Below are positions 1 to 45,916 of a DNA stretch of 64,000 nt, in pieces. The number at the start of each line of letters is the position of its first letter. The first letter of the stretch is position 1. Location of the stretch: assembly GCF_021917145.1 (NCBI RefSeq), contig NC_061062.1, forward strand, positions 13,712,521 to 13,776,520. Direction: 5' to 3'. This stretch comes from Hypomesus transpacificus (lineage: Eukaryota > Chordata > Actinopteri > Osmeriformes > Osmeridae). The position numbers and the translations under genes are program-made. The notes beneath the pieces were generated by a model that made no database searches, had not been told where the DNA came from, and saw nothing but the letters and a program-made list of their open reading frames with translations.

Positions 1-647
1 CGCCGAGGAATGCAGCGCTGGTTTCGGGACTGCTGTGGGCCATCACAGTCCTGCTCATCTACCTCAGCTACCCCAACATCGTGTACTGGGAGCGAAAGAG
101 CGGCTTTTGTTACTGCGGGGTCATAGTCACCTCTAACCGCAGGTCCGTTGGAGCTACGTACTCCCTGCTCTCCTACTACTGCATCCAGGTCTCCGTCCCC
201 CTCCTTCTCATCATCCCATCCTATATCAAGATCATTGCCCGCATGAAACAGTCACGCCTGCAATGGGCCGCGTGCGGCATTATCACGCAAGGGCGTGACA
301 AGACCATCTGGCTCATCGCCGTCTTCATCGCTAACTTCCTGGTGTGCTGGGTGCCTGGGCAGCTGCTCCACATCGTCGCCTGCATCATCTTCTTCACTGT
401 GTATGACCACACCAACATGTGCAGGGTGGCCAACATGGTGAATATCCTGGTGGAGATCTCGCAGCTGCTGTACTGTCTGAACGCCTGCCTGGACCCGATC
501 ATCTTCCACATTCAAGAGAGGGCTGCAAAGAGGATCTGCAAGGCTCTGGTGTGCCCTGTCAGCTGGTGGAGTAATAGCATCTGGAAGAGCAATAAGAAAA
601 ACTTGGTACCGCCACCCTCAGTCAGTGTAGTCAAAGTCAAAGTTTAG
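1..647 (+). CDS. class A (rhodopsin-family) GPCR, C-terminal part, cut by window edge
   Basis: The open frame runs from the window edge (first full codon at base 3) to a TAG at 645-647. It covers about TM4 to the C-terminal tail. TM4 is hydrophobic (LLWAITVLLIYL) and is followed by an extracellular loop with a Cys pair (FCYC). TM5 starts near YCIQVSVPLLLI. TM6 carries FLVCWVPGQ, the F-x-x-C-W-x-P toggle motif. TM7 carries NACLDPIIF, a D-P-x-x-Y variant with Phe in the last position, followed by a basic amphipathic helix 8 (ERAAKRIC) and Cys residues that could be palmitoylated. The DP form of the TM7 motif is typical of the purinergic/lipid-receptor (delta) group, but I cannot name the ligand or orthologue. 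The visible part is one uninterrupted exon, as in many intron-poor GPCR genes. TM1-TM3 and the DRY region lie outside the window. Confidence 0.85.
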   Translation, partial: PRNAALVSGLLWAITVLLIYLSYPNIVYWERKSGFCYCGVIVTSNRRSVGATYSLLSYYCIQVSVPLLLIIPSYIKIIARMKQSRLQWAACGIITQGRDKTIWLIAVFIANFLVCWVPGQLLHIVACIIFFTVYDHTNMCRVANMVNILVEISQLLYCLNACLDPIIFHIQERAAKRICKALVCPVSWWSNSIWKSNKKNLVPPPSVSVVKVKV

Positions 648-2151
648 AGCAGGCTACTGTACATGGGTTTTGATGTTGTTGGTAGGGGGATTTAGATGTT
701 TAGACTTGTGTTGAGGCATTGTATAGAAAAAAGTCTGCATGTATGTTTATGATACAATAAATATGCTTTTTGTGGTTTTAGAATATAATTAAAGAAATCA
801 GTGCAATCAACCTGAATATGAAATCATATCAGCCTGACTTATTACCTTTAACCTGAAGATTAAATCAATTTTAATGTCAGAAAATGTGTTGTCTTTTGTC
901 AAAAACAAGTTTTACACCGTTCAATGTTTTCAGGTGTGCACTTTTACTGATATATGGTTACCTACAATTCATATTATAAGGAGTCTATGCTAATAAATAA
1001 AAACAATAAAAAAGCTTAAGTATTTAAAGGCTTAGCTTGGATCCCTGTGTAGGTCCAGTTGTTGTAATTTTTCTTAGGATGCAATGTCAGCAATTTCACA
1101 ACTTTGAACGATGCCTCGTTCGACCCAACCCAGTCGACCGTTGATGTCACTAGTTGCCAATTGCAACAGTTGCTAAGAGCTGCTCAAGATATTTTGTTAT
1201 GCGGATTCAGTTCTTTAAAATGCGCAGCTAAATAACCAAACGTAGATAGCTAGAGCTAGCGTGCAAAAACATTAACACGCACAGAACAGGAGGACACATG
1301 AAAAATTTGGACGGGACATAATTAAGTGTAGCCTTAGCGCACATCTCTACCACACTAGGTGGCGATGTTGACTAGCGTTCTTGGTCTGAGTCAAAGTCCC
1401 GTGCCTTGAAAGGGATCCCTTATTCAAAACAGACAGCTGTCAAACACATGAGTTACTAGTCAGTTAGCTGTTACTGTCTCTAACGCTAACCGTTACAAGT
1501 TTCTATGTAGCATATTATTAGGTATAGCAAATTATTATTGTATTATCAATATCTTGGTTCTTTTGACTCATTGGTTGCCCATAAGGTGACGCAGGCTTCA
1601 AATGAATCAGATTAGCAAACTAGCAAGTGCTAGCTACAGTAGCTGAGTCGCTAACTAACCGGTTAGCTGAGCAAGGGATATTTATTGTGCGCCGCAGATT
1701 CTGATTCGTCAATACGAGGCAGCTAGCAGCTGTCAGATAGCCTACGCCAGAGGAACCTCGGCACTCATCGATATCAGGATGTCAAAGAGAACGAACGCAG
1801 TCGCCTAGAACCAGGGACATGGACATTTTCACTAAATGCATGCATCTTCATATTTTCGAATGGAGCTGACTGTGCTTGAATACTAAAACGCTGTTACGAA
1901 TAGTCGGATATGCGGAATAATAAGCCTTCTTAGCACAGCACGTTCACTGAACACAGGACCAGGTGCCTATACAACATGCATCGTCTCCCATCAGAACTGC
2001 ACGCTCAAGCATGATATGAACCACTTCGGTTTTGTTGTTTATATGGTTTAGTGGGTACAAATATGCTTTTTACTGAATACCTGTCTGAAAACACCCGTCA
2101 ACATTGGTGTATTGGTTGTCATTCATAAATCTCAGACTATTCCATTTCAAG
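648..2151. other. GPCR 3' UTR and intergenic/5' region of mapkbp1
   Basis: AATAAA signals occur at 756-761 and in the cluster near 990-1010 (AATAAATAAAAACAATAAA), so the GPCR transcript probably ends by about 1020. The rest is AT-rich with no convincing exon. The mapkbp1 promoter and 5' UTR should lie in its distal part, but I see no clear TATA box or CpG-dense block that fixes a start site. Confidence 0.5.
756..761 (+). terminator. poly(A) signal AATAAA of the GPCR gene
   Basis: First canonical AATAAA after the stop codon, about 110 bases downstream of it. Confidence 0.6.
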
Positions 2152-33068
<30,917 letters not shown>

Positions 33069-35975
33069 AACTCCTCTTCCTCCTTCATTTCCTTCTCTTC
33101 CTCAAGACTGTACCAACCTTCTAGGCAAATGAATAATTTTAAGCCATTTTTGTGAATGATGCTCTGCCCAAATACAATGGGCGTCCTTGTTTTAATACAG
33201 TCCCCCCCAAACTCTGTTTAAACAAACATAAAAAAATGTCTACGTGTTACGAAGGACTTCAAGTCTTCTTAGGTGTGTTTTTGGGGGGTGAACAGAAGTT
33301 CTGTACCTGCTGGACTCTGGACCCTGTTAGCCCCATGTGTTTCAGTGTAAAAGTGAGGGAGAGAGAAGCAGTGAGGATCTCCCCCCCCCCCTCCCCCTCC
33401 CCCACACATGTAACACGAACAGCACAGATCAAGATCCTCTCAGGACCAAACCTCAGCAGCTTGAAACACACACATACTTCTTCCTCCTCCTCCCTACCTC
33501 CCTGCAGTAGTGGTCTCCCAGGGACTCAACTACGATGATGTCACTGTTACACCTGTGGTGCTTGGGGAGGGGGGGTTGCTAGGCATTCCTTTGTTACATT
33601 ACTGTCTCCATCACTCTGCGTCTACAAGGAGGACTTCCTGGATTAGGGCCTGGAGGTCTGGATGATGCTTGGACAATCAGAGGGTGTGGGGTGTGGCTGG
33701 AAGCCCAGCAGTGCTGTGGAACTGTCCATGACAAGTCTGCATCATACAAGGACGAGTGAGTACTGGGTGTCATGGAGAGAAAGCTAACTCACTGGCCTGG
33801 GTCTGGAGTATGAACGACCACGGGACAATCCTAACTCGTCTTAAACACATTGTTAGACATGAATCATGTTTTTTTACTGAGTGATTTTATACTGTAAATT
33901 TTGAGTGAGTGGAACTGAGGGATGGTAGGTTTGTGTGTATTTATTTATTCAGTTGTAAAAGCGCCATTGTGTTATGAAGATTTTCCATGTTCATTTGTAG
34001 GTTGTAGTTTTTGGATTAACTTTTGACTGTGTGGAAGGCTCTTTTTACAGAAAATGGGAAGCATAGTAATACCAGCCTAGTGTAGGCGCTGCCTACACCT
34101 AATAGGTTGCAAAACATGATTCCAGACTCCAGATTCCAGAGACGAAGCCAATAATACTTCTTAACACCCAGCTAATCTCCCAGTTGTAAAGGAGATTTGG
34201 TGCCTTTATTTCAGGTCAGCATTTTTTGTTTTCAAGGTTGACTCCTTATCCAAGATATTGTATGTGGGGCAATCAAAAGATTTATTTTGTGTTGCCAATG
34301 ACCACTGAAACATAGTTGATGGCAGAAGAGTAATGTTGAATCGCTGGATGATTAGCTGATGTGTTTCTCTCTGGGCACGACCCCTATTCCTTGTTTTCTT
34401 ATTTACCATATAAAACCCTTTTAATTCCTGATAACTGTACACCCAAGAAAATACCTTCACCATAAAACACGATTCATGTACAGCAAGTTGGTGCCACACT
34501 GCCCTCTGCTGGTTACACTCAAGTGTTTTCACTCAGAACAATTACAGTATACATAAAGCATGAGCCCCACGATTACCAAGATGCCCTTGTTCAATTACTT
34601 GATATTTTAATTAACCTCCGGAATTGCTTTAAGGCTAAGACACAGATATGCAGTAGGTAGGCCTTGTATTATATACATAAGACTGGAAACACTAAAAAGA
34701 CGGAGGACTGTATCTTTTTGGACAGTAGAACTAGATCAGAACTGCCGCTACCTTTTAGATGTACGTTTTTACTGCTAGCATGAATATATTTGCATGTAGG
34801 GTGTCAGGAGTATGTACGTATGTATGTGGGGTGGGTATGTATGTATGTACGTAGGGTGTGTATACACTATGTATGTATGTGTCAGGGGTATTTATGTATG
34901 TATAAGGTGTCAAACGTATGTATGTAGGGTGTCAGAGGTTTGTATGTACGGAAGGAGACAAGCTTGTTACTTACTAAGATGCATGGTTCTCTAGACTGTA
35001 GAGATTCTGATGACTGGGTTTCCTCTTGGTCCACTGGGATCTCCTTAACTCCTGGCTGTGTTCCAGCTCAGAACCAGCACCTGCCTGCAATGAAAACCCC
35101 TCAAGTTCCCCTTTTCTCACAAAGTAAAAAACAAAACAAAAAAGTGCTACAAAACCATTAGCATTCCTTATTAAGAAATTCTGGACCTATACATATGCAA
35201 ATATCACAGGTCTCGCACCTTGCCCCACCACTGCTCTTTGAGCTTTCTTGACAGGTGAAAGTAAATCAGTTCAAACCATTTCAGCAGCATAGTAGGAATG
35301 TTTGGACGATGTCTGGAAGCTCCAGGGTCTCTCTCTCATCCAAGAACTCCACACAGTACCATGTTCTTTGACGGCATTTGCATATTAGACAGTGATTGGT
35401 GCACAGACACCTCCCACTTTAGAAGAATGTGAAAACGCTTCTAGTGGAAAAACTTTCTACAGATACATGTCAGTATTGTCACGGTCAGACATTTTAGGAG
35501 ACACTAATTTGAGCATAACACATTGCGTGTTTCTGTGAGGTGTTATTGCTGCACTAGGGTACTTAAATACATAGTTGTACTTTAGATAATCTGCAGGGGC
35601 GTAGGCCAATATGACTACCCCATTGGTTACATGATGCCAGAATCAAACAGTTAAATAATTCAATACTGTATTGGAACGTGGTCTGAAACTGGGCTGGAAC
35701 TTGGGTCAAACTGCTCGAACTGGAGAATGGAGATACAGAGGTAGCATTAACTAACCTCATCTTTTGTACAGTATGACAATATGATAATGCATCTGTCTTA
35801 GTTACAGATAGACCAGATGTTTTGTCTTTCTATTCTAGGAAATGACCCTTCTGAAATGTGTGAATCTGTTATTTCTCTTGTTTTGCTCCAACCTCAGTTC
35901 AGTGTTTTTAACCTTGATGTTTCTACTGTGTATCCTCAAGTTCTCTACAGGAGAATAAACATTTATTATTACACT
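33069..35975 (+). other. mapkbp1: mapkbp1 3' UTR and flank
   Basis: No frame of interest. The first canonical AATAAA I see on the + strand is at about 35954 (GAGAATAAACATT), giving a possible 2.9-kb 3' UTR. It contains an ATGT-rich repeat at 34810-34965. The extent of the UTR is inferred only from the signal. Confidence 0.45.
34810..34965. repeat. imperfect (ATGT)n repeat with GGGTGT interruptions
   Basis: TATGTATGTACGTAGGGTGT-like units repeated imperfectly, probably within the mapkbp1 3' UTR. Confidence 0.85.
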
Positions 35976-36365
35976 CCAGTGGTGTTTACACATACCTTTA
36001 TTTACATTTTCCACCTGTACCTTGTACTACAACAGCAATTCAGACTCCAGCCTATTCTCGAATAACCTATTTTCTTCTTTTTTTTTTTTACTTCACAAAA
36101 AAGACAATGATTGTCTTCAAATGAAATACAATACCAGAAACTTCAGATAAGATATTCCAATACATTTCTACATCGCAGCAGTCTCTCAACTAGAAACATA
36201 ATCCATCCCTATGGGTTCCATACATACTCCAGACTGTCAGGATACAGTAAACCTGTTAAATCTTTGCAGATCTCCAAAAATGCATGGACGTTCGGCCTGG
36301 GGATTTGAGATAAACCTATATTCTCATGACCAGGACACAGTTGAAAGGCTTCCCTTCCTTGAAAT

Positions 36366-36371
36366 ATTTAT
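36366..36371 (-). terminator. jmjd7: poly(A) signal of jmjd7
   Basis: TTTATT on the + strand (AATAAA on -), about 105 bases after the jmjd7 stop. With the mapkbp1 signal near 35954 it leaves about 0.4 kb between the two convergent transcript ends. Confidence 0.55.
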
Positions 36372-36474
36372 TTTGTAAAGGCCAGGGGCATCAGTTAGGT
36401 CAGAGATTACCTCGAGGAAGTGTGGATAGAGAAGGATTCAAATTTCCAGGGTGATCTCTGACCTCCCAGTGATG

Positions 36475-39663
<3,189 letters not shown>

Positions 39664-40127
39664 TGCAAAGGAAGTTTTCGAACAATAATAATTTACATAA
39701 TTGAGGCATGACAATCATAGAGTCATTTTAGAGTTTACTTAAAACGCCAGCAATGACAAAGAGTATCATAATGTCAAAGAACCAATACACATTATATGTG
39801 GAGAACTGTCATCAAACCCATGCGCTTGTATTTACTTCTAGTGCGCGTGCCCCATCTTCTTCTGCAACGAGGAACAAACTGAAACTTGAAGAAATGTCTT
39901 CCTCTGACGGGTGGGGTGAAGAAACTTAATGGGATCTCTTTAAGAAAGCTTGACGTTGTATGGGTGGTACATTATAGTTTTTTGCGCAGCATTAAGACCA
40001 CCTGTCAGCCATTCACACCTGTTGCCAATTGTGTTAGTTGACAGTCTAACAATTAACACCATCGAGCTCCGTCTTACACTACAGTTATGTGAAAGTTAAT
40101 TCAGTTTCTATAGTAAAATGCTTCACC
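39664..40127. promoter_or_regulatory. divergent promoter interval between jmjd7 and tbpl2
   Basis: Only 464 bases separate the two start codons, which face away from each other, so both core promoters and 5' UTRs must fit here unless upstream non-coding exons exist. The middle contains GC-richer sequence (about 39840-39915). I do not see a convincing TATA box. Confidence 0.6.
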
Positions 40128-41770
40128 ATGGATGACGAAGCTACATTAGAAAGTTATTTTGATGAATCCATTGCGAACGTAAGTCCCAGTCATTGCTTGT
40201 GTGCGGTCAGATGTAGTGCTTTGAACTAACTGTTTGTGATTGCCGTTTTAAAGTGTTGAAATATATTAAATTACAACCATTTATTTTTGTGTGCAAAATG
40301 CAGATCAATACTGGAGTGAAAGGTTTGGCCTCACTATGTTATGAAAGCCATTGGAGAGATAGACCATTGCAGTATGGTGCAGGCCTACTTACATTCCAAC
40401 AGAGTCTCTGATCATGACTGGTGTTTCTCATGTCTTTTCATATTTTCCTAGGATGCCAGTGGCTTCCTGTTTGAGGGTGACCTCGGTTTGCAGGGGGGCC
40501 CCCAGCTCCAGGACACCTCCTGTCTGTCCTCTGTAAGTGGAGGCCATGAGAAGGATCTTGGGGAGGATCTGGACCTTAGCTTCCTGCCCGATGAGCTCAG
40601 TAACCAGGAAGAGCCCGCTGAGCCCTCCACCAATGAGAACAATGCAGCCAACGTGACGCAGGACAGCGGCTTTTTCCAATACCACACGCCACAGGCACCG
40701 GTGGTTACCACGGCGATGCCAGGGGCCTCCCCCATCTGCCCAATGACTCCTATGATTCCAATGACTCCCATGACCCCGGTCGCGGAGTGTTCTGGAATCA
40801 TCCCTCAGTTACAGTGGGTAGAATTATGAAAATTTACTCGTTTAATCTCCATAGCCATCAGCAACAACTGTGTGTGTATGTTCGTAGGAATATTGTTTCC
40901 ACAGTGAACCTTGCTTGTCCTTTGGACCTCAAATCCATCGCACTTCAAGCACGGAATGCTGAGTACAACCCAAAGGTATAGAGAGTAAAAAGTAAACCCT
41001 TAATTTTAATGTATCCTTGAATTTAATTAAGAGTTGTCACCATTCAACATCAGAAACTTTCACTTGGCATTATTGTGACAGGAGAAAGGTAGAACCCTTA
41101 TCAGAACTTCTGAGCTTAACCTGTTGTCCAATCAGATTGTAACATATTGATTTGAACTGGATTTTTTCAGCGATTTGCTGCAGTTATCATGAGGATTCGG
41201 GAGCCCAGAACCACTGCTCTGATCTTCAGTTCAGGAAAGATGGTCTGCACTGGGGCCAAGAGGTGACCGCTTTCACCTCCCCTTCTCTGTCTCTCTTCTT
41301 CGAATTCCGAATCATCCTATGACATTCCTAATCCTGTCCGTTCTCGTGTGATCTAAACAGCGAGGAGCAATCGCGCCTGGCTGCCCGAAAGTATGCCCGC
41401 GTGGTTCAGAAGCTGGGCTTCCCAGCCAAGTTCCTGGACTTCAAGATCCAAAACATGGTGGGCAGCTGTGATGTCTGCTTCCCCATCAGGCTGGAGGGTC
41501 TGGTGCTCACTCACCAGCAGTTTAGCAGGTAAACTTAACTGCAGTGAAACTCACCAAGTCACCATAGAGCCCCTGACCTCTATATCTCAACCCCTTAGCT
41601 ACGAGCCAGAGCTGTTTCCAGGCTTGATCTACCGCATGGTGAAACCACGTATCGTCTTACTGATCTTTGTGTCTGGAAAAGTAGTGCTGACAGGAGCCAA
41701 GGAACGTGGTGAGATTTATGAGGCATTTGAAAACATCTACCCAATTTTGAAGGGATTCAGGAAGCAGTAA
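40128..41770 (+). CDS. tbpl2: tbpl2, TATA-box-binding protein-like 2 / TRF3 (6 exons, 310 aa)
   Basis: Vertebrate-specific TBP paralogue; in fish and mammals it replaces TBP in oocytes and early development. Exons: 40128-40178, 40452-40813, 40888-40975, 41171-41262, 41361-41528, 41599-41770 (933 nt, phases consistent). The N-terminus [14 protein letters not shown] and the segment [10 protein letters not shown] match TBPL2, not TBP, which would carry a polyglutamine tract. [13 protein letters not shown] precedes the core, as in TBP proteins. The core (about residues 134-310) is complete and highly conserved: [86 protein letters not shown], with the two-fold saddle repeat evident. The exon 2 donor is ACA|GTGGGT and exon 3 begins GAATATTG, restoring Gln-Asn. 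A poly(A) signal lies at 41915. Confidence 0.97.
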
Positions 41771-41914
41771 AATACAGTTTTGTGTGAAGTTGAAATCACA
41801 ATGGAACTAATCTTAACTTGTGTTAACATGCAGGAAATATGTTCTTTGTACGTTTTGTTAAAAGTTGTATATGTTATACATGAGACTTTATACTTTTGTA
41901 TTCTGCTGAAAATT

Positions 41915-41920
41915 AATAAA
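41915..41920 (+). terminator. tbpl2: poly(A) signal AATAAA of tbpl2
   Basis: AATTAATAAAGG about 145 bases after the stop codon, followed by T/G-rich sequence. Confidence 0.8.
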
Positions 41921-41924
41921 GGTT

Positions 41925-42274
41925 TTCGTTATTGTTTTGATTATTAGACACAGTTCCACATATGGTAATCTCCACCCAATAATGACGTACCTACATAAAC
42001 AAACCGTGTCACGTGGTGTAAAGAAGCAGGAGGCAGATACAGCGCGACAGGGGCTTCGTTGAGAACTGATCCGAGCCTACACATTTTTCTCCTTCCCAGG
42101 CCAAATATTCTGATATGAAGACGGCCATACCGTAGTAAATATATATCGAAAGTACTTATATAAAGAAATGACAACTGGTGGTTTGACGCATACCACCAAC
42201 AGAGGAAAAGCATATTGCTAGTGCTTCCTAATTGCGAAACTAACAGACTTTGTTCAGTTAGCAAGCTAGCCTAG
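41925..42274 (+). promoter_or_regulatory. atg14: short intergenic interval holding the atg14 promoter
   Basis: About 350 bases separate the tbpl2 poly(A) signal from the atg14 ATG. It contains TGACGT (41983-41988, CRE-like) and GTCACGTGGT (42008-42017, an E-box close to the TFEB CLEAR element). No TATA box is apparent. Confidence 0.5.
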
Positions 42275-45200
42275 ATGGCTTCTGCTGCTGGAGCTGAATT
42301 AAGGGCTACCGGCCCTAGTGAGGGGACCTCCGCCGGGGCATTACCTAGTGGTCGACCGCCACTCCGTTCTCATCACCTCTACGCAACAACCACCGCGGGA
42401 TCCCCCGGATCTCTCATGGTGGAGTCTGTGGACGATGCGGAGGGCCTTTACGTCGCTGTGGAGAGATGCCCTCTCTGCAACACAGCCAGGCGCAGGCTGA
42501 CCTGTGCCAGATGTATCCAGGCAGGGGACTTCGTGTACTTTGACGGTAGAAACCCAGAACGGTGGGTGATGAAATTCATAAAATGAATACTAAACAAAAG
42601 AGACAAAAGTCAATCGGCTTGTTTCAGGGGACATCGCTAACCCCATCTAAATGTCATCAACACCTAATGGCTTGCCAGCATAAACACACAGGCTAGCCAG
42701 CTGGTTAGCAGTACTAGCTAGCTTCTACGATTGTTGTTTACTAAATATGACGACATTTTACTTTATTTTACCATTAAAGTTAGAAGTGCTGTAGCCCAAT
42801 ACGTATGTGTCACAGACAATGTAACCAATGTCCTGTTATAGTAGCTGGCCAGTTAGCTTGCTAGGTAACTTTTTAACAACTTTACAGTTCAGGCACAGTA
42901 CCGTCTTAAGCTAGCTAGCTAGCTAGCTGACAAATGAAACCAAAAATCACCATCATGCCATGGCAGGGGAGCTGACAGTATGGTCCCGTCGAGAATGTTC
43001 GCAGACACATTATAATATGTTATGTACTGCTTATGTATGGCTTGTGTATGGCTTACAGTGGTTTTACTTGTGTGAATAAGTTATTTTATACCATTGTATA
43101 AACTTGTTTTAGTGAAACTGTGAGTTACCCGACCACTCACATATATTTATGTATCTATAACGTGAGAAAAATGGAAGAAAGTTATTTCAAATTGTATTTA
43201 TCTTTGCAGGTACACCGAAAAATTAGAGAAACTCAAACTGCTGAGGAAGGAGAAAGAACAACTTCAACAGAGGTACTGTACCTGTGTCAAAAAGTTGGTT
43301 TAATATTGTAGTGGATTTCACTCTTTCAACCTCCATAACACTGCCCTCTTTTCACAGTGTTATCACAGCCATGGATAGAAAAGTTCAGGCTGATCAGCTG
43401 GTAGGGTTATTGATACACCCAAACAAATAGTCTTCTTCCCATTTTCTCCTACTGATTTATTGGGGTAATTGTTTCCTTCAGAAATGGAAGATTATGTCGT
43501 GCAAGATGAAGATTGAACAACTAAAGGAGGCCATCTGTGGAGGGAACGAGGAGGTCAAGAGTGGTAAGTGACAGCCCTGTCAGCAGCAACAGGTGATAAG
43601 TAACAAAGACAACTTGTCGTAGCTTTACTAGTAACTACACTAATACAAGGACTACAACTCCCGCCTCTCCCAGGTAAAGAGCTGCAGCTGCGCTCCCAGG
43701 AGGAGAGCCAGAGGCTGCAGCGCCGGGCCAGCCGCCACCAGGAGAAGAGGGACAAGATTGACCGGCACAACCGGCGCCTAGGGGAGCTGCTGGAGAAGAG
43801 GGGCCGCGAGCTGCAGGCTCGGCTGGAGCTCCTGGCGGAGGTCCGCAGGGGACACATCCTGGAGCTCACCACACACATCTTCCTCACTCAGGAGGACAAG
43901 CAGGGAAGCAGGTCAGCAGGGACCTATAGGCATACAGCAGCTCGCTCGGCATTTCTCTCTTTCTCTGTAACTATCTCTCTTTCTCTGTGTATCCATCTCT
44001 CTCTGTCTCTGTAACTCTATCTCTCTGTGTAACTCTTTCACTCTCACTTACTCTCTCTCTCTAACTATCTCTATCTCTGTAATTATCTCTCTCTCTGTAA
44101 CTATCTCTCTTTCTCTGTGTAACCATCTCTCTGTCTCTGTAAATATCTCTCTCTCTGTAACTATCTCTCTTTCTCTGTGTAACCATCTCTGTCTCTGTAA
44201 CTATCTCTCTCTCCCTCTCTCTCTCTGTCACTCTATCACTCTCTCTCTTTCTCTCTCTCCCTCTCTCTCTCTAACTATCTCTCACTGTCCCACATTGTTT
44301 TTTGCCCCTGCATGTTTCCATCAGAGACCCTGCGGACGTGGCTGCAGAGTGTGACCTTGCGCTGACCTCCAGCACAGTAAGCGAGCTGGCAGAGGCCAGG
44401 AGGACCACCTACCTGTCTGGCCGTTGGATCTGGGATGACCAGAATGGAGAAACCAGCATCAGCATCACTGGCCCGCCTGTCACCCTGCCTAGCAACGGAG
44501 ACTGCTCAGCCTACTACACTTGGGTGGAGGAAAAGAGCACCAATGAGGGGCCAGGTAGGATGATAGGGCACCAATAAGAATGGGTGAGGCTAGGGAACTT
44601 GGTGGCTTAACTCCCTACTCTAACTGTTTTCAAAAACAATAAGTATGCTGATTATGAAACATCCATGTTGGTGGTAGGCTGTTTATAATCCCTATTGGCC
44701 ACATACTGATGCTTCTGCAAAGTTGATCATTCTGTGATGGACTTCATGTGTGGTGCTGCTGTGTTTCCTGGTAGAGTTGGACCACATAAACCCGGCCCAC
44801 ACCATCAGTGCTGCACTTTGCTACGCCACCCAGCTTGTCAACATCCTGTCACATATTCTGGATGTCAATCTGCCTAAGAAGCTCTGCAACAGGTTAGGAT
44901 GTTATGTGATGGAATGTTTCCTGAACCGAAGCGAGCAAGACGAGCTCTAGAAGTTTATGCATGACTGCTGTATGATAGATTTAATGCTGATCTTACTCTT
45001 TGTGTCATGTGACTGGCACAGTGTGTAGTTTGCCTGGTTAAAAATAATGGGGGTCTAAGCTCTTTATGGTTGCAAACTAGCCATGACATGCTTATTTTTT
45101 TGTTAAAAAAATGTTTGTTTGGTTATAGAAATTGTCAATTGTCTGTGTTAGATCTGGATAAATGTCTTTCAGGTATTTTGTAGTTCTCGGCTACCAATGC

Positions 45201-45916
45201 AATGACTGAATTGTGTTTGGCCTGTCTGTCTTGTCTCCTAGTGAGTTCTGTGGTGACAACTTGAGTAGATACCGCTTCACTAGAGCTCTCACCAAGCTCA
45301 ACACCAACATCCTGCACCTGTGCTTCTCCCAGGTACCTGATCACACATGCCTGTGAGTCCTGTATGTGCCCTTGCTGAAGGGCTAATAGTGTTACAGTCA
45401 CTAACCTGTGTGTGGGTGTTCTCCTGCAGCATGTGGACAGTGAACTGCTGCATCCCCACCACACCCTCAGGAACATCATGTTCCTGGTCTCCTCTGACAA
45501 CAGGAACCTGGGGAGGTAACTTCTGGCTAACTCTCTTTTTTATGGCCACGGTCCAGCTCCCTTCTACCACTTTTATGGTCGTTTATATTTTGGCCATGTC
45601 TTTCTCGTCACCCAGGACGGGTCCGTACGAAGTCAGTGCTGACCTGGAAGACTCCATGGAGTTTGTTGAGCCGGAGGCGGCCGGGCCTGCGGAGGAGAGT
45701 GGCGAAGAGGCGGTGACAGATGAGGAGACGGACCTGGGGACAGACTGGGAGACGGTTCCGAGCCCCCGCTTCTGCGACATCCCCTCCCAGCCCATGGACC
45801 TGTCCCAGAGCACGGCCATGCAGGTGTCCCAGCCCGGGGCCAATGCTGGGGGCATGATCTCCTCCGCCGCAGCCTCTGTCACCTCCTGGTTCAGGGCCTA
45901 CACAGGCCAGCGCTGA
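42275..45916 (+). CDS. atg14: atg14 (Barkor), autophagy PI3K complex subunit (10 exons, 512 aa)
   Basis: ATG14 directs the VPS34-Beclin 1 complex to ER sites of autophagosome formation. Exons: 42275-42561, 43210-43272, 43358-43400, 43482-43563, 43674-43911, 44325-44554, 44775-44892, 45242-45332, 45430-45515, 45616-45916 (1539 nt, all phases consistent). The N-terminal cysteine repeat is intact: CPLC at 65-68 and CARC at 77-80, with [15 protein letters not shown] just before. Residues of about 97-265 are Lys/Glu/Leu-rich coiled coil ([38 protein letters not shown]) that would bind Beclin 1. Conserved core: [38 protein letters not shown]. The C-terminus [20 protein letters not shown] is the amphipathic helix of the BATS membrane-targeting domain. 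Human ATG14 is 492 aa; the extra length is mostly in the Ala/Ser/Gly-rich N-terminus. Confidence 0.97.
42562..43209 (+). other. atg14: atg14 intron 1
   Basis: AT-rich; contains a short GCTA repeat (about 42910-42930). Nothing else recognised. Confidence 0.7.
43930..44285. repeat. atg14: degenerate CT-rich minisatellite in atg14 intron 5
   Basis: Imperfect units such as CTCTCTGTAACTATCTCTC and TTTCTCTGTGTAACCATC repeated through most of the 413-bp intron, ending about 40 bases before the exon 6 acceptor (TTTCCATCAG). Confidence 0.9.
44555..45241 (+). other. atg14: atg14 introns 6 and 7
   Basis: Intron 6 is 44555-44774 and intron 7 is 44893-45241. Plain sequence; no repeats or extra exons recognised. 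Confidence 0.7.

Noticed and set aside
40128-41770. Assignment to TBP itself
   Set aside because: There is no polyglutamine tract, the N-terminal LSFLPDEL segment is TBPL2-like, and the neighbour is atg14 as for human TBPL2.
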